The notes: generated from the letters alone by a model not told the origin. A DNA stretch of 64,000 nt from Trichobilharzia szidati (GCA_944472155.2 OX235275.1:56499228-56563227); one strand, 5' to 3'; counted from the first letter of the stretch, positions 11,030 to 23,394 are shown. Translations and numbers: made by a program.

Positions 11030-12270
11030 CATCAATCCAATTTTTAGAGGAAATCAAAAACATTCAAGTTGATGACAATGAAATAATGGTGTCCTTTGAT
11101 GATGTCACAGCATTATACATACTTCAGTTAGTCCAAAACTAGCAACAGAAACTATGCAACAATTACTCTATACTGATGAAAACATAAAAACACAATGATG
11201 TTCAACTTGGATAGAATTCATAAAATTATGCCTTACAACATACTTCCTATTCAATACTCAAATATATGAGCAAATAAAAGGAACATCAATGGTATCATCT
11301 CCCATATCAGGATTAATAGCTGAAGCCGTTATGCAAATATTAGAATTAATAGCTCTACCTATAATTAAACCGAAAATCTGGGTACGTTACATTGATGATA
11401 CATTTGTAATAATTAAGAGAAATGATTTAGAATATACCCATAAATTAATAAACAACATATTTGAAGACATCAAATTCACAAGAGAAGAAGAATTAGATAA
11501 CAAAATCCCATTTTTAGTTGTCTTAATCACGAGAACCAACACAGGAGATTTAGAAACACAAGTATATAGGAAATCAACGCACACAGACAGATCAAATACT
11601 CAACTATACTAGCAATAATCCAATTACTCACAAACGAAACTGTGTGCAGACATTGTTAAAAAAAAGGGTTCAAACACACTGTAGCACTCCAGAGTTGAAA
11701 AGAGTGGAAGAAAAATACCTACAAACGATCTTCAAAAAGAATGGTTATCCACAAAATTTCATCAAAAATGTGTTTAAAATCTAATCATAACACCAACAAA
11801 GAACCATCAGCAAAGACCACAAGAAAATTCATCCTACCATAAGTGAGAAATATCACTGAAATAACAGCTAGAATACTGAAACCGTTTGATATAGATACAG
11901 CACACAAGCCAGTCAAATCGCTTAATTCGATATTATGCAAACCGAAAGATCCAACAGAAAAAGGGGATAAAATTAATACCATTTACAAAATAAATTGTAT
12001 GAACTGTAACAGGCATTACATCGGCCAAAGTGGGCGTCCCCTTCGAATTAGAATCCAAGATCACAAATCAGCCGTGAAAAGACACGATATATATTCTTCA
12101 GTATCAATGCATATAGACAATTATGGTCATCAATTTGATTGAGATAATGTCGAAATCTGAGATAGAGGAAACACCAAAAGTGCAGTCAGGGAATTCCTAG
12201 AAGCCTGGTAATCAAACGAATATGCAATTAACAAACACGTTAATATAGACCAAATATACCATTAATAAAA
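11030..12270 (+). mobile_element. Penelope-like element, RT plus GIY-YIG, frameshifted
   Basis: Starts in the RT (NEIMVSFD-type then a frameshift, 11060-11130), continues with SMVSSPISGLIAE (the xGxxMGSPLSP-type motif) and the catalytic YIDDTF near 11390, PFLVVLI and YRKSTHTD. After stops a GIY-YIG part follows: NCMNCNRHYIGQSGRPLRIR at about 12000-12050 and MHIDNYGHQFD. Several frameshifts break the ORF. This subfamily is AT-richer and diverged from the copy at 28 kb. Confidence 0.85.
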
Positions 12271-12525
12271 AGCAATTCAGGTGACCAGAAAGTTAAAAAT
12301 CCAAGTCAATAATAAAAGTGATCCATACATATGTAAAGATGGTTACCAGGAGACGCAATTATATCACTCATGAAGAAATTTAAATCATTTCACTTTGCGC
12401 TAAAAATTGCGCTGAAAGGGGATGTTGTCCAGGACGACGAAAGCTCCTCAACTAAACCAACCAGCTCAGAGAACACTATTAGTTGCAAATCATCCATCTG
12501 AGCTACAAATCTTCTCTATTATTTC
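12271..12525 (+). mobile_element. Penelope-like 3' non-coding part
   Basis: Segment 12400-12510 (aggacgacgaaagctcctca, gctcagagaac) is repeated inverted at 42160-42285, next to other Penelope sequence. It is therefore probably the 3' region of the element ending here. Confidence 0.55.
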
Positions 12526-12800
12526 AATAAGATAATATTTACAGTTATCTGTTGTCACCTGAAGAGATAACTATTTTAGGTTGGGGTTGAAGGCCAAGGG
12601 AGGGGTAGAGACTGAAAGAAACTTTTTCTGAACACAGAGATTGAGTTGAAAAAAATCATTATGGCGACTGCCTCAGCTATTGCTTAGCGACCTAAGACAT
12701 ACCAACTTAGGGAGTTGAGGTGGCACCCTGCATAGAATTGTGAAAGCTGAATTTTTGTCACTATTTTGCTTGCTATCCCGTTAGGTCTGACAGGATGGAA
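12526..12800 (-). mobile_element. Penelope-like GIY-YIG tail fragment
   Basis: Minus-strand peptides like AVAIMIF-NSISVFRKSFFQSLPLP end with the 'LCVQKKFVQPLSL'-type tail found in the copies at 9 kb, 55 kb and 60 kb. Strongly decayed. Confidence 0.5.
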
Positions 12801-13064
12801 ATTCTGATTGATTTTACGACTCCTTTCCTGAAGCACGTCGGACAGAGCTCCAGAAGACCATGGTGGGCTTGCCGAATCGTTCTATTTATGTAACACTGAA
12901 GTGGCTAGGCCCAGTAGCTTATCCTTCACCTACATTGGAATTATACAACGAGTGGTGAATTGTGAACACAATGTTGTGGGTCAAAAAATGATTTAGCTAT
13001 TATTTTTCGAGGTTTCTATGCCAGCAATTCAGTTGCTGAGACTCCTTTAAACGGTGAAGTCATG

Positions 13065-15150
13065 TATATGCGTTTTTAAAATTTTTAAATCATATATCTA
13101 ATGAACAAATTAATATGGAAAGCCACACCAGAATAATATGGAAAGCAACCAATGACTTATTCAAATCACAGCTGGGTAAAAACCACAGTGAGTGCCATCA
13201 AATATGACCTAGCTATCCGTTGGACCTCATACTCCAGGTGGAACTGTAATTCAGAAGCTCAGATGCATACTGAAAGACACTACCTGGGACTTATTTACAG
13301 AACAAACATTAGATGACACAATTACAAACATTACAGATTATCTTAAATTCTGTTTCGAAATATGTTGTCCTAAAGAAACATTATTCATTCGATTGGACCG
13401 TTTCTCTTCTCCACATCTCAAAAAGCTACGTAGAGATAAAGAACTGTTGTTCAAAACAAATGACAATTCAGGTGTAAAAAAGTCAAATACCCTGATAAAA
13501 CTCGAAACGCAAAGACTAAATGTTTTATATAACCAAAGATTCTTGTCATGTAAAACCCCTTCTAGTTTGCAGAAGCTTTTCAAAGAAATTACTAGCTGTA
13601 AGCGATGTACTTCTGTCCCATCTCTTAATGTTGATACTCTTAATAAGTCTTTCATACGCTCTTCTGTCGATATCCTTCCTAATGATACAAATCATATAGA
13701 CAATAATTTTAGTGGTTTTAATACATTTGATGTGCTTAAGTGTCTCCGGTCTCTTAAGCCTTCCCAAAGCCTTGGTCCTGATGGTGTACCTGCCATTGTC
13801 CTCAGGAGCTGTGCTGATATTTTATGTTACTCTCTTACTAACATTTTCAATGCTTCCTTTTCCAGTAATGTTCTACCTTTTGCATGGAAAAACATTAAAG
13901 TTATCCCTATAAGAAAACAATCTTCTGGTACTGATATTGAATTTAGGCCTATTGCAATTACTTCTACCTTTTTAAAATTGATGGAAAAACTACTTTTACT
14001 TCGTCTTGAACCTTCATTGAAACCTTTTAATGACCCTAAGCAATTTGCACATAAACATGTTAGATGTACCTTGGATGCTGCGGTTGTCTTATATTATAAA
14101 GTTGTTTCTTGTTTAGACAAAGGTGCCAAATATGTTCGTGGTGCTTTCCTAGACTACACATCTGCTTTTGACTCTGAACCTTTTATTAAATAAGCTTTCG
14201 TTGACGCAAACAGGATCCTGGGCTAAGAGTTGGTTGCATTCTTATTTTTCTGATAGAATGCAGTATACTGCATACAATGACAAATCTTCTTCTGCTTTGC
14301 TTACAAAAGCCGGTGTTCCTCAAGGTGCCGTCCTCTCTCCTTTTCTTTTTTCTTTCTTCCTTCATGACTTGCCTCATTTAAACGAAACTTTGTCAAATAT
14401 GCTGATGATCTCACTGTATCACTGCCTATCACTTCCGAATCTGACTGCTCCAAACTTAATAGCTTTCTGTTGGACATCAGCAAGTGGTCTAAGTCAAATG
14501 GTCTTATGTTAAATCCTTCCAAATGTCAGGTAGTTAACTTTACTTTCAAGCATCAACGTAACATACATGAACTAGTTAGTTCCCATGATGCCTGTGGCAT
14601 AGACGGCACTGAAATTGAAACCAAGTCAAGCATTAAATACCTTGGATTAGTTCTTTCCTCTGACCTTTCATGGTCATCCCACATCTTAACAATCTCTAAG
14701 AAAATGTTTCGTCTTACTTTTTACATTAAAATATTTAGACAATCAGGTATCAACCAACCTTTAATTCTGCAATTTTTAAACTCCTGTATTTTACCTATTG
14801 TACTCTATTGCTCTACATTAATCTTTCCTGGGCTTCTCAAAAAAGACTATATCATATTACGAAGGGTATTAAATGCTGTGAGTAGGGCTTGTGGCTTGCC
14901 ACTGCGTGAGCTCGCCAATATTATAGTCGAGAGATACATAAATTCCTGTACAAAACGGGAACAGTCCCGGAAACCATATTCCAGTTACCTCTGTTATTTT
15001 TTGTTCATATCAATTAATTTCTTTCAACTACTATCAAGGTCACTCAGTGACCTTGAATCATTGAATAAGTCCAATGGACCAATGATAAATTCTACATTTA
15101 TTAAAGTGCAATCTATATTGATTTCAAACAAGTAATGGTTTTATGAACCA
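13065..15150 (+). mobile_element. CR1-like LINE, near-complete RT region, frameshifted
   Basis: Largest LINE copy in the window. A linker (QKLRCILKDTTWDLFTEQ, from about 13250) runs in frame into the RT at 13393-14193: SLGPDGVPAIVLR (near 13770), FRPIAITSTFLKLMEKLL, and LDYTSAFDS (motif A, near 14150). After stop/frameshift at 14190 the second frame gives AGVPQGAVLSPFLFSFFLHD, then YADDL-like sequence at 14395 and the thumb region KYLGLVLSSDLSWSSH with FPGLLKKDYIILRR (14470-15135). The upstream endonuclease is missing. Two main frame breaks, so inactive, but fairly young. Confidence 0.9.
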
Positions 15151-15418
15151 ATCAATTAAGTCACTTGAAAAAAGTTTTTAATCTTATGACTGAAAGTTCA
15201 AAGAATTTGAAAACAGAGTTAACAATTTTACAAAATTACTCATTTGTCTGTATGAATTTAATCACATGGTGAAAGAGAAATGTCAGATGAGCACCAGTGT
15301 TGTATGAATGAATTCTAGATAACCAGTCTGGAAACGATTGTGGATTGTTGTTTCAGACCGATTCTGAAAAGTGTTCTGTGTAATAATAATAAAAAACTAA
15401 GCAAAGGATATTCTTTTT
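15151..15418. other. Short non-coding stretch
   Basis: No frame or repeat recognised, apart from AAT-rich sequence near 15385. Confidence 0.35.
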
Positions 15419-15865
15419 AAGTGTTGGTTCGCGGGAATTTGATTTGGTGGGTTACAGGATTTCACCATGAGCTGAATAGCTATTTCGTCCCATTTTGAGA
15501 CTCTTCAATGCTACGCATTCACCATCGGGGTTCGAAACTAGGACGTTCCAGTTACACGGCGAGCTAGCTCGTAGACCATTCAACTACTGGGACCCGATTC
15601 AACGACCAGGCCATGAATTCCAACTTCTGCCAATTCACGCATGATAAAGAGCTACTGGCACTAGCCGGTGTCATCGATGGCGAGTACTTCTCCTCACAGC
15701 CGACCTGTTGTACCCTACCGTCAACAGCTTGGCACTAGAACCCAGGTAACCAGCCACCTGAATAGGGCCACTCACTAGTGAGCATCAGATTGATGTTTGA
15801 TGTGATTAGTTACAGGTATTCATCATGAGATAAAATCAGTCAGAGGACCATTGGAAAATCAACTG
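15419..15865 (-). repeat. Family B hammerhead SINE
   Basis: Minus-strand copy: B-box relative (ttcgaaaccccg complement near 15530), full body to the tail-body junction near 15780-15795, and a second inverted tail (aaaatcagtcagaggaccat) to 15865. The hammerhead segment is decayed (TTGAAGAGTCTCAAAATGGGACGAAAT). Confidence 0.8.
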
Positions 15866-16265
15866 GGAGTTCACTCTGCAGCCTTCTCACAGTGTGTGCT
15901 AGAACCATTTCATTTTCTTTTGCATAATTGTTCAGCAGTAGGTTCTTGATTCGTCTGTCGCCTATCAGAGCTCTTTGATGCCAATCATTTCTGGCCATCG
16001 GACGTTCAGTATAGAGCCAGCGAAGCCAGCTGTTGAAAACTGGCCGCAGCCTGTAGTGAATGGTTTCCGTGAAAGCTCACGCCAAGTCTGTGACTTATAG
16101 AGAAGCACTAATTGATTTGATACTAATAATAAAAATTCGAAACGTGTTCTTTACAGTAGGGTCAAAGTTTTCCTTGCTATTCAGATCCTGGTTTTGACGT
16201 CATCATCTGTGCCAGCGTCTGTAGTTGAAACGATGCGGCCTAAATAAGTAGAAGAATCGAATTCC
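15866..16265 (-). mobile_element. RTE (SR2-like) LINE fragment
   Basis: Similar to 1040-1480 and 20670-21000 (for example 'ctggccat...ttcagtatagagccag' and 'gttgaaacgatgcggcctaa'). This is the C-terminal RT region read on the minus strand; frames are broken. Confidence 0.7.
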
Positions 16266-16480
16266 TTTAAAGTTAAAATTCATGAGCCGGCCATCGGATT
16301 ACGTCCCACCTGCTGAATGTTCACTAAGCTCGCCAGGTCAACTGAAGACTAGGGGTTTGGTCTCTCTCTCTCTGGTAATGACTGAATGCTGCTTAAGAGT
16401 TCTAGAATACGATGATACAGCTATCTTATATTCCCTGGTTTTCAGCGGTTCTCTGACTAAAGTCATTTAGTGATTTAACT
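16266..16480 (+). repeat. Family B SINE fragment
   Basis: Body start 'aaaattcatgagccggccatcggat', decayed hammerhead segment (taagagttctagaatacgatgatacagct) and tail (ggttctctgactaaagtca). The tRNA-like part is partly lost. Confidence 0.6.
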
Positions 16481-16649
16481 TGAGAAGAATACTCTTTGTT
16501 CACCAAAACAGCAGTTTTGAAATCTATAAAAGTTCATCTTAATTCAAATTTACAGACTCTTAATAAACAATTTGTACCCAATTTATATATGTCCAAACCA
16601 AGTTCACTTTTAACAGTTTGAAAAAAATTTGGGTATTGGGTATATGATA

Positions 16650-17930
16650 TTTATTATAATAAAGGTTTTTGTATTTCCCAATGAATGAAAAACAAAACGA
16701 TATTGTTTTTACTGACGTGTCGCTATTTAATGCTAATAGCTTTATCAAAGCAGTATTGTTGAACCGGAATTTACAAAATCTCAGCATATATATATAACAA
16801 AGAGTTAAGAGGTGAGAAAATAAACTTAGGTCAAGTTAAAGGGACACAATGAAAGTCAAAATAACAATGAAGATCACTAAAATAAATAACAAAGGCAATA
16901 GTACATCTGTTATGGTATCAAAACAAAGTTTACTAACTTGATCATCGTTCGTTAGTCTGGGGTCATTTTTCGTTGTCAAGTTAGCCAATTGGTAAAGATA
17001 ACAAAATCAAGTGTAGATTGTAGAATTTGATCAGTGTGTAACATTATAAAAGCAGTGTGTGTTTACATAGTGAACTTGCTTATCACATTCGTGTTGATTT
17101 TGTAATTTCATGGAGGATGGGGCTGGGGTGTTGTAACCAGGTCAAATTCTGTTTTATCCCATCATTCATATTCAGACAATTTGGATCCCATTTGATATGA
17201 AGTGCTTCTGATTATATGAGACGCTCTTTGTGATTTCTGAAGTGCTTTTTCTGGATTATTTCATTATTGTCAAAATCAATTTTGGGGTCTGATTCTATAG
17301 CGTGCGATTTTTCAAGTTTTTCTAGTTCAACTGGATTTCTCTGTGGTCGAACAGATGCTTTAGGGTGTTCATTTTTTCTGATTTTGATTTCTCGAGATGT
17401 TCGTCCGATGTATGTCACATCACATTCCAGGCATTTTATTTTATAGACACAGTTAGATAAAGAATCTTTAGGGATTTCGTCTTTTATATGGACACGGTTG
17501 TTTCGTAGTGTGTCAGTCTGATGTTTTGAAGAAAACTCTAATGTCGAGGTGATTGAGTACTCTTCTGATATCATCTGACGTCTCTGCTCTATGTGGAATG
17601 ACGACTGTTGATGTCCATGTTTTCGGAATGCGTTTTCGGCCATACTTAATGTCTGAGTTGATTTTGTTGATGAAGTTCCTTGGGTAGTTGTTTTGCTTGA
17701 GAGTTTCAGTAATGTTTGATATTTCTTCTTCTTTTTCTTTCTTGTCGGTTATCAGAGAGTGTGTTCGCCTTAACTCTTTGTTATATATACATATGCTGAA
17801 ATTTTGTAAATTCCGGTTTGATAATACTTTGATAAAGCTAGCTATTAGCATTAAATAGAGAAATGTCAGTAACAACAACAATATCGTTTTGTTTTTCATT
17901 CATTGGGAAATAGAAAAACCTTTATTATAA
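16650..17930 (-). mobile_element. Penelope-like element flanked by inverted repeats
   Basis: Minus-strand ORFs at 17899-17513 and 17643-17212 give an RT-end/connector and a GIY-YIG domain: NCVYKIKCLECDVTYIGRTSREIKIRKNEHPKA-type core near 17390-17460, followed by a GH-less KIDFDNNEIIQKKHFRNHKERLI end. The two frames overlap by a frameshift near 17560. The left flank 16655-16815 is an inverted copy of 17760-17925 (cccaatgaatgaaaaacaaa against its complement), an arrangement known for Penelope elements. Confidence 0.85.
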
Positions 17931-18014
17931 TGAATTTGTACCCGAGTTAGTAGATTGGAATCCTATAGTTCTTTTCCTCATCACTTGTTTCAATCTTCTA
18001 TGTGGCATATTAAC

Positions 18015-18440
18015 ATCTAAAATGCATTGAAATCTAAATGCTCACCGTTTCGCTTGTTTGGAGCCGAGCTGGTTAGCCGTGTACCTGGTTTGGCTTAGTT
18101 CAGGTAGCCTAATCAGTTCAAACTAACCGTTTTATGGTTAAGTACTTGGGGCAGTTGTTAAATTCATAAATCACATTCGCGATATACACAGTATGAGGTG
18201 GCATTCAACCACAGTTTCCCCTTCAAACCGAAATTATTCGTATGACAACCATATTTGACCTGATTAATACCATTAAATAGTAATCAGGAAAGTAAGCATA
18301 TTTGCTTAAATGACTCGAAAACTTGGGCTGAGTCAAATTGGGTACACCAGTGATGAATTCGGCCTCAGACGAGTGAAACAGCCGTCCAGTGGATCTGGCT
18401 ACCAAACACTATCGGTTGCTGATGTGAGCAGTATTCAACT
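18015..18440. repeat. Family E unclassified repeat with hammerhead-like core
   Basis: Left part is the inverse of 5350-5430. The right part has gtacaccagtgatgaattcg followed by CAGACGA (18366-18372), GT, GAAA (18375-18378), CAGCCGTC and CAGTGG, which parallels 41430-41475. One core base differs from CUGANGA. Confidence 0.55.
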
Positions 18441-18467
18441 GCTTATTTTAATCAATCAGAAGGGTAA

Positions 18468-19190
18468 ATTCAGGTGTTGATTTGCAGGGACTTGATTTGA
18501 TTGGTTACATGATTTTATCATGATCTGATATCGGTTAGAGAACCACTGGGAAAACAGCAGCGAGTACTGGATGGCTGTTTCGTCCCTAATTTGGTACTCT
18601 TCACAGTACTCACCAGCACCAAAGTTCGAACCCACTACTTTCCGGTTACAAGGCAAGCTTGTAGAACATACAGCCACTGGGACCCGATCAAATGGCCAGT
18701 CCAGGAATTCCAGCTTCTGCCAATTCACACACGATATAGCGAGACTGGCACTAGCCAGTATCACCAGTGGCAAGTATTTATCCTAACACTCGACCTGCTG
18801 TACCCTATTTGTCAAGACTTCCAACTAGCTCACCAGCACTTAGACCTACTCAGATGGATAGTTATCTGGGAATTCATGACCAGTGGGGTACAGCAGGTCA
18901 GGTGTGAGGAAAAATGCTCGCCAACGAGATGCTGGCTAGTGCCAGTCTCGCTATATCGTGTGTGAATTAGCAGAAGCTGGAATTACTTGACTGGCCACTG
19001 GATCATTTCCCAGTGGTTGAATGATCACCTTTTAACTGGAAGGTCCTGGGTTCGAACTGTTGCAGTGGGTGTGTACTGTAGAAGAGTCCCAAACTGGGAC
19101 GAAACGGTTGTGTCCACTACTTGCTGCTGATTTCCCAATTTCACTCTCACTGATGTCAGCTCATAATGAAATTCAATAGTACATAGTTTA
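18468..19190. repeat. Family B SINE, head-to-head palindromic pair
   Basis: Minus-strand copy 18468-18835 (B box near 18625) meets a plus-strand copy 18836-19190 (box B gggttcgaactgt near 19048). Each arm holds the tRNA-like part and the hammerhead segment. Cores: minus GTACTG-TGAAGA (one base missing), plus CTGTAGAAGA...GGGACGAAAC. Arms are about 350 bp. Confidence 0.85.
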
Positions 19191-19361
19191 ACGCATATAT
19201 ATACATGATTTCTTGATTAGCAATTATGGTGTCAAGTAATTGCGCGACATCCTCCCAGTGTTAAGTGAATTTCACTTTTCCTACACTTTGGATTTTTATT
19301 TTAACTCTCTAAAATGCAAAGATGTTCAAAAAGAATGTGACTGAGTTTTTTTCTCTCTCTT

Positions 19362-19835
19362 ATACTTATTTCCCACTACATTAGGTTATTTATGCACAGC
19401 ATGGAATACACAAAGTATTGATCGTTAACAGATAAGATAGTATTTTAAGGACAGGCGTAATTTGATTGGTCAGCGAATAACAGTAATACTAGCTGTAGCA
19501 GTAATAGTATCGATCAATAATCACGTGCCTTCATTGCATCTATCTAGCTATCTATCCCTTAATAATCAGTAAAATGGTTCATTTAAAATTTTTAAAAAAT
19601 CTTCTTCACTTTGAAATTTTGTGTTGTTTTTAACAGCTGAAAAAGTATTTTGTAGTGAGTGACCCGTAAAATTTAACTTCAAATTGTCTGGACATAGCTG
19701 AATTGAAAAACAGTGTATTCAAGGTTAAGAAATATATCCGTGTAACTATTTGAAAAAGTTAATCAATTCTGTCTGTTCACAGTTTAAATACGGGTTATAT
19801 AATAATAATAATATTATTATTCCCTTGCCTCCTGA
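19362..19835. repeat. Unclassified repeat, inverted partner at 30300-31385
   Basis: Inverse of 30300-30690 plus 31332-31385: for example tagctgaattgaaaaacagt here against actgtttttcaattcagcta there, and gatagatagcaagatagatg there against its complement here. The left edge borders a conserved 'tgtgcataaataa' region. Both copies meet an RTE 3' end at the same point. Non-coding. Confidence 0.8.
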
Positions 19836-20104
19836 GTGGAACACTGGCCTTTAACAGCACATCGCCTCTTCATCCTGTCCACTGCAGTCTTATTTAGCTA
19901 GCTCTACGTTTGCCGATCAGCCCCTATCTCCTCATCCTCACAGAATCTCCACTATGTCACCTTCGAAGCCCGACTCAACGGTTTGCATTAGGATTCCACT
20001 TGATGACCCAACGAGGGCTTTCACTCAACGGTTTCCTTAGTGTGTGTCTAAGGCGTCTCCATTTTCTTCGGGATGTATGTTGGGTAATAGCTTACTTTTC
20101 AGAA
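19836..20104 (-). mobile_element. RTE (SR2-like) LINE, left part
   Basis: Starts at the (ATT)n tail (19800-19825) with 'cctgagtggaacactgg', the minus-strand RTE 3' end. Interrupted by the SINE pair at 20105; the same element continues at 20668. Confidence 0.75.
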
Positions 20105-20667
20105 ATTAGTTTGCAGGAATTCTGTTTAATCCAGGTTAGATCACGGACTGATATCAGTTATAGAACCACTGAAAACCAGGGAGTACTGAACAGCTGTTTC
20201 ATCCTAGTTTGGGACTCATCGGCAGTACGCAACAACTGGGGTTCGAACCCAGGACCTTCTGGTTACAAGGCAAGCTTGTATACCATTCTTGAAAATTAAT
20301 CTGACGCTCGCTAGTGACTGGCTACAGATGGAAGTCGCCTGCTGTCCCAGTGAGAAGTCGTGACCAGTGGGGTCCACCCTGTTGGGAGCGATGATGGGGT
20401 TCCCACCGGTGACATTGGTTGGTGCCAGTCACGTTATAAAACACGAATTGGTAGAAGTTCGAATTCATGGGCTGGTGATTGAGTCGGGTCCCAGTGGCTG
20501 AATGTTCTACGAGCTTGCCTTGTAGCCGGAAGGTGCTGGGTTTGAACCCTGGTGGTGGGTGCGTACTGCCGAAAAGTCCTAAACTAGGGGGACGAGACAG
20601 CTGTCCAGGACTTCCTGGTTTTCAATGGTTCTCTGACTAATATCAATCCGTGGTCTAACCTGAACTA
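20105..20667. repeat. Family B SINE (subfamily 2) pair inserted in an RTE LINE
   Basis: Ends are inverted: aggttagatcacggactgat on the left, tcaatccgtggtctaacct on the right. Minus copy 20105-20290 has hammerhead-like GTACTG-CCGATGA-GTCCCAAACTAGGAT-GAAACAGCTGTTCAGTAC, with stem I complete and one core change (U4 to C). Plus copy 20291-20667 has box B gggtttgaaccc near 20538. Confidence 0.85.
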
Positions 20668-21055
20668 GTGGCCTATTCGTTGGTCCGTTGTCTTTCAGAG
20701 TTCCTTCTTGCTTATCTTTCCGGGTAGAGTATCTGATGTTCACTGTCGAGCCAGCTAAGGCAGCTGGTCTGTTGGAAATGTCCTTCGTATCGCCACAAGT
20801 CTCTGAACCTTCCAAAAGAAGTGACTGATTTAACATTGGTGTTGAAAATCTAAATCTCGTTGTTAGTCCTGAGTGCAGGAGATTTCCAAACCGATTTCAA
20901 GTTAACGAAGGCTTGTCTTGCTTTTCCAATCAGGACTCTAACATCCTCATCCACGCCGCCTGTAAAGATTTCTCCTAGATGAGTGAACGATATAACTTCC
21001 TTTAAATTCCTTTCGTCGATGATAATTGGTGTTTTTGTTTGGTGGTGAGGTAGCC
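20668..21055 (-). mobile_element. RTE (SR2-like) LINE, right part
   Basis: Continuation of 19836-20104: 'cagagttccttcttgct', 'gatgttcactgtcgagccag', 'gcaggagatttccaaaccga' parallel 1150-1360. Minus-strand C-terminal RT, broken frames. Confidence 0.75.
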
Positions 21056-21060
21056 TAATA

Positions 21061-21187
21061 TTAGATGTTTGGAGGCAATAGGAAGGAAGCTTCGGACCTG
21101 GAGTTTTGTGCTAGTTGGAACTCACCAGTTAGTAAGGTGCATCTACAACCTTGAAGAAATGCATGTATCCTCCTAAACTTGAACACA
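21061..21187 (-). repeat. tRNA-derived SINE (family D) fragment
   Basis: gatgtttggaggcaatagg...tagttggaactcaccagt...aaccttgaagaaat matches 32104-32240. The tRNA head is lost. Confidence 0.6.
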
Positions 21188-22330
21188 GCCATACAGTAGG
21201 ATGATGGGATAGGATGACAGTCTTAAAATATAATTTCACAGGGTGGGGGAGAGATTGATAACAGAAGCTTTGTTTATCGAATCAGCTGCGAACACTTATA
21301 ATAGGAATGATTCAAAAACTGTCCCAGACATCTGGAAAAGTCTACTACACCTACGACAAATAGGAGAGAACAAAGAAAACTATAAAACTCAAGTTTCTAA
21401 GTTGTGTGATTATAATTGATGATATGATTATGAACAAACTTCGAGACTTTGTTATCCATTAAGTAATAATACTGTTTCACTCACTGTGAGTGATATATCT
21501 AATAAACAAACTAATAAGAAATTACTTACTACCACAGCGCCCAAGTTCTACACAAATAATAACAGTCTTGCTGTCATTTAGTTTGTATTCTATGCACTTA
21601 GATCATTCAGTGACTTCTGGACCACAGCTCTGTTTCTCATGAATACTTATCATATCAGTCTCGGAAGCCTTACGCAGAATTCTTAATAAGGCAGGGATAA
21701 AAGTGGCTGGCATTCAAACCCACAAACTCAGTTAGAAACAAGCTTTGTCGGTTAAAGGATCCTGTAGAGCCTTTGAGACAAAACAATTTAGTTTATCTCA
21801 TACCCTGCTGGAATGATTGTCAGGTCAAATACATAGGTCAAACTAGTAGAACAGGGGCAGTCAGACTAGCTGAACATAAAAACCTAGCAAAATCTAGATT
21901 GGTTGACCCGAATAAGATAAGAAATGTAGAGAATAGTTTAGCTATAGCACTACATGCAGTCACACACAACCATACAATAGGATGGGATAGGATGACAGTT
22001 TTAAAATCTCATGTCACAGGGTATAGGGAGAGATTGATAACAGGAGCTTTGTTTATCGAATCAACTACAAATACATGTAATAGGAATGATTCATCACCTG
22101 TCCCCGATATCTGGAAAATTCTACTACCCATACGACAAATAGGAGAGAACAAAGAAAACTATAAAACTGAAGTTTCGAAGTCGTGTGATTATAATTGATG
22201 GAATGATTATGAACAATAAATTTTGTTCGAAACGTCATCCAGTAAATAATGCTGTTTCACTGTGTGATATATCTAATAAACAAACTAATAAGGAATTATT
22301 TACTACCATAGTGACCAAGTTTTACACATA
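21188..22330 (+). mobile_element. Penelope-like element with tandem direct 3' segments
   Basis: A GIY-YIG ORF at 21773-22198 is open for 141 residues: YLIPCWNDCQVKYIGQTSRT core, then NSLAIALHAVTHNHTIGWDRM and a TVPDIWK-type tail. Upstream 'KPTNSVRNKLCRLKDP' reads in the same frame from about 21715. Segment 21188-21555 is a diverged direct repeat of 21968-22325 (3' coding end plus 3' terminus with 'ctgtttcactgtgtgatata'). Tandem terminal repeats are typical of Penelope elements. Confidence 0.85.
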
Positions 22331-22384
22331 TATTAATATGTCCAGTACTCTCTTCTTTCCAATAAATTCCTATTATTATAATTA

Positions 22385-22790
22385 TTCCCTGTGGCTCTGA
22401 GTGGAACATAGAAATTCAGCAGCACCCCCCTGCTTTGTCATGTTCTCCACAGTCCTCTTCAGCTGATCCCACGATTTCCCATAGACTTTCATCTGCTCCT
22501 CACACGACTTCCTTCATGTCAACCTTGAAGCGACACCACTTCTGTCATTCCCTATTTTTAGCTACCACTTGAGGGCCTAGTGTGCGCTGTCATCCAATGG
22601 TCTCCTCAGCATGTGTTCGAACCATCGCCATTTTCTTCGACAAATTTATTATTAAGCAATAGGTTCTTGGTCGGTTTGTTCCCAGAGTTTCTTGTTGTTA
22701 ATTCGTGTCTGGTCATTTGATCTTCAGTACGGAGCCATTGACGGTAAGTGTTAGAAATGTTTTTTCTCATGATGTGCTAAGTTTCTGCGC
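22385..22790 (-). mobile_element. RTE (SR2-like) LINE 3' fragment
   Basis: Begins with a short TAT/ATT tail and 'ccctgtggctctgagtggaa', then C-terminal RT region on the minus strand ('gttcttggtcggtttgttcccagagtttcttg' as at 1118-1160). It directly follows the Penelope copy. Confidence 0.75.
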
Positions 22791-23394
22791 CACATATATA
22801 GTAGATGTCTACGCATGATACAATGTGAAGTTAATCAGGTTCCTTCAAACCAACCCTTGAGAATTTAATCCTTGCTTGGAATCTTCGAGTAAAATAATCA
22901 TGAATAACATTTCATCCAAAGGAACATTTTATGCTGTCTGAATCCTTTTCCAGTAACCTTCTATTTCCTTTGAAATAATCACTGTAGAATACTGAAACTT
23001 CCACTGTGGGTAAAATTTAGTTCGATAAAGTCTCACAGTGTTATCCAGTAATATTTAATGATAGCCATATTTCGACTACAATTTATTACTAATAATCAAA
23101 TCAAGATACTCACAGAACTTTCCAGCTTTGTTAATTTAATTCCATCATTTTTCATCTCTTATATGATTGGTAGTAGTATTTTCCATAATTCCGGTATGAG
23201 TGATGAGTTATTCCTATTGCATGTGTTGGGTGTAGATTATTCGATGAACCAGGATTCAGTAATCAACCTCTCTCGCTCTCCACTTACCTATATTACTTTT
23301 TAGAATTTTAACCCTCTCCCACCTTATTGTGTGATTGAGTGTTAATGCATGAAGTGCATTCTCTGAGCTTTTTTATAAATTACTTATCTTTTCA
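22791..23394. other. No gene seen
   Basis: AT-rich with no recognised repeat. The 81-codon frame at 23058-23303 has no motif or splice context that I can support. Confidence 0.4.

Noticed and set aside
18571..18965. Overlapping open frames of 71-124 codons
   Set aside because: They lie in the SINE palindrome, and read tRNA-like and hammerhead sequence; similar frames recur in other SINE copies.
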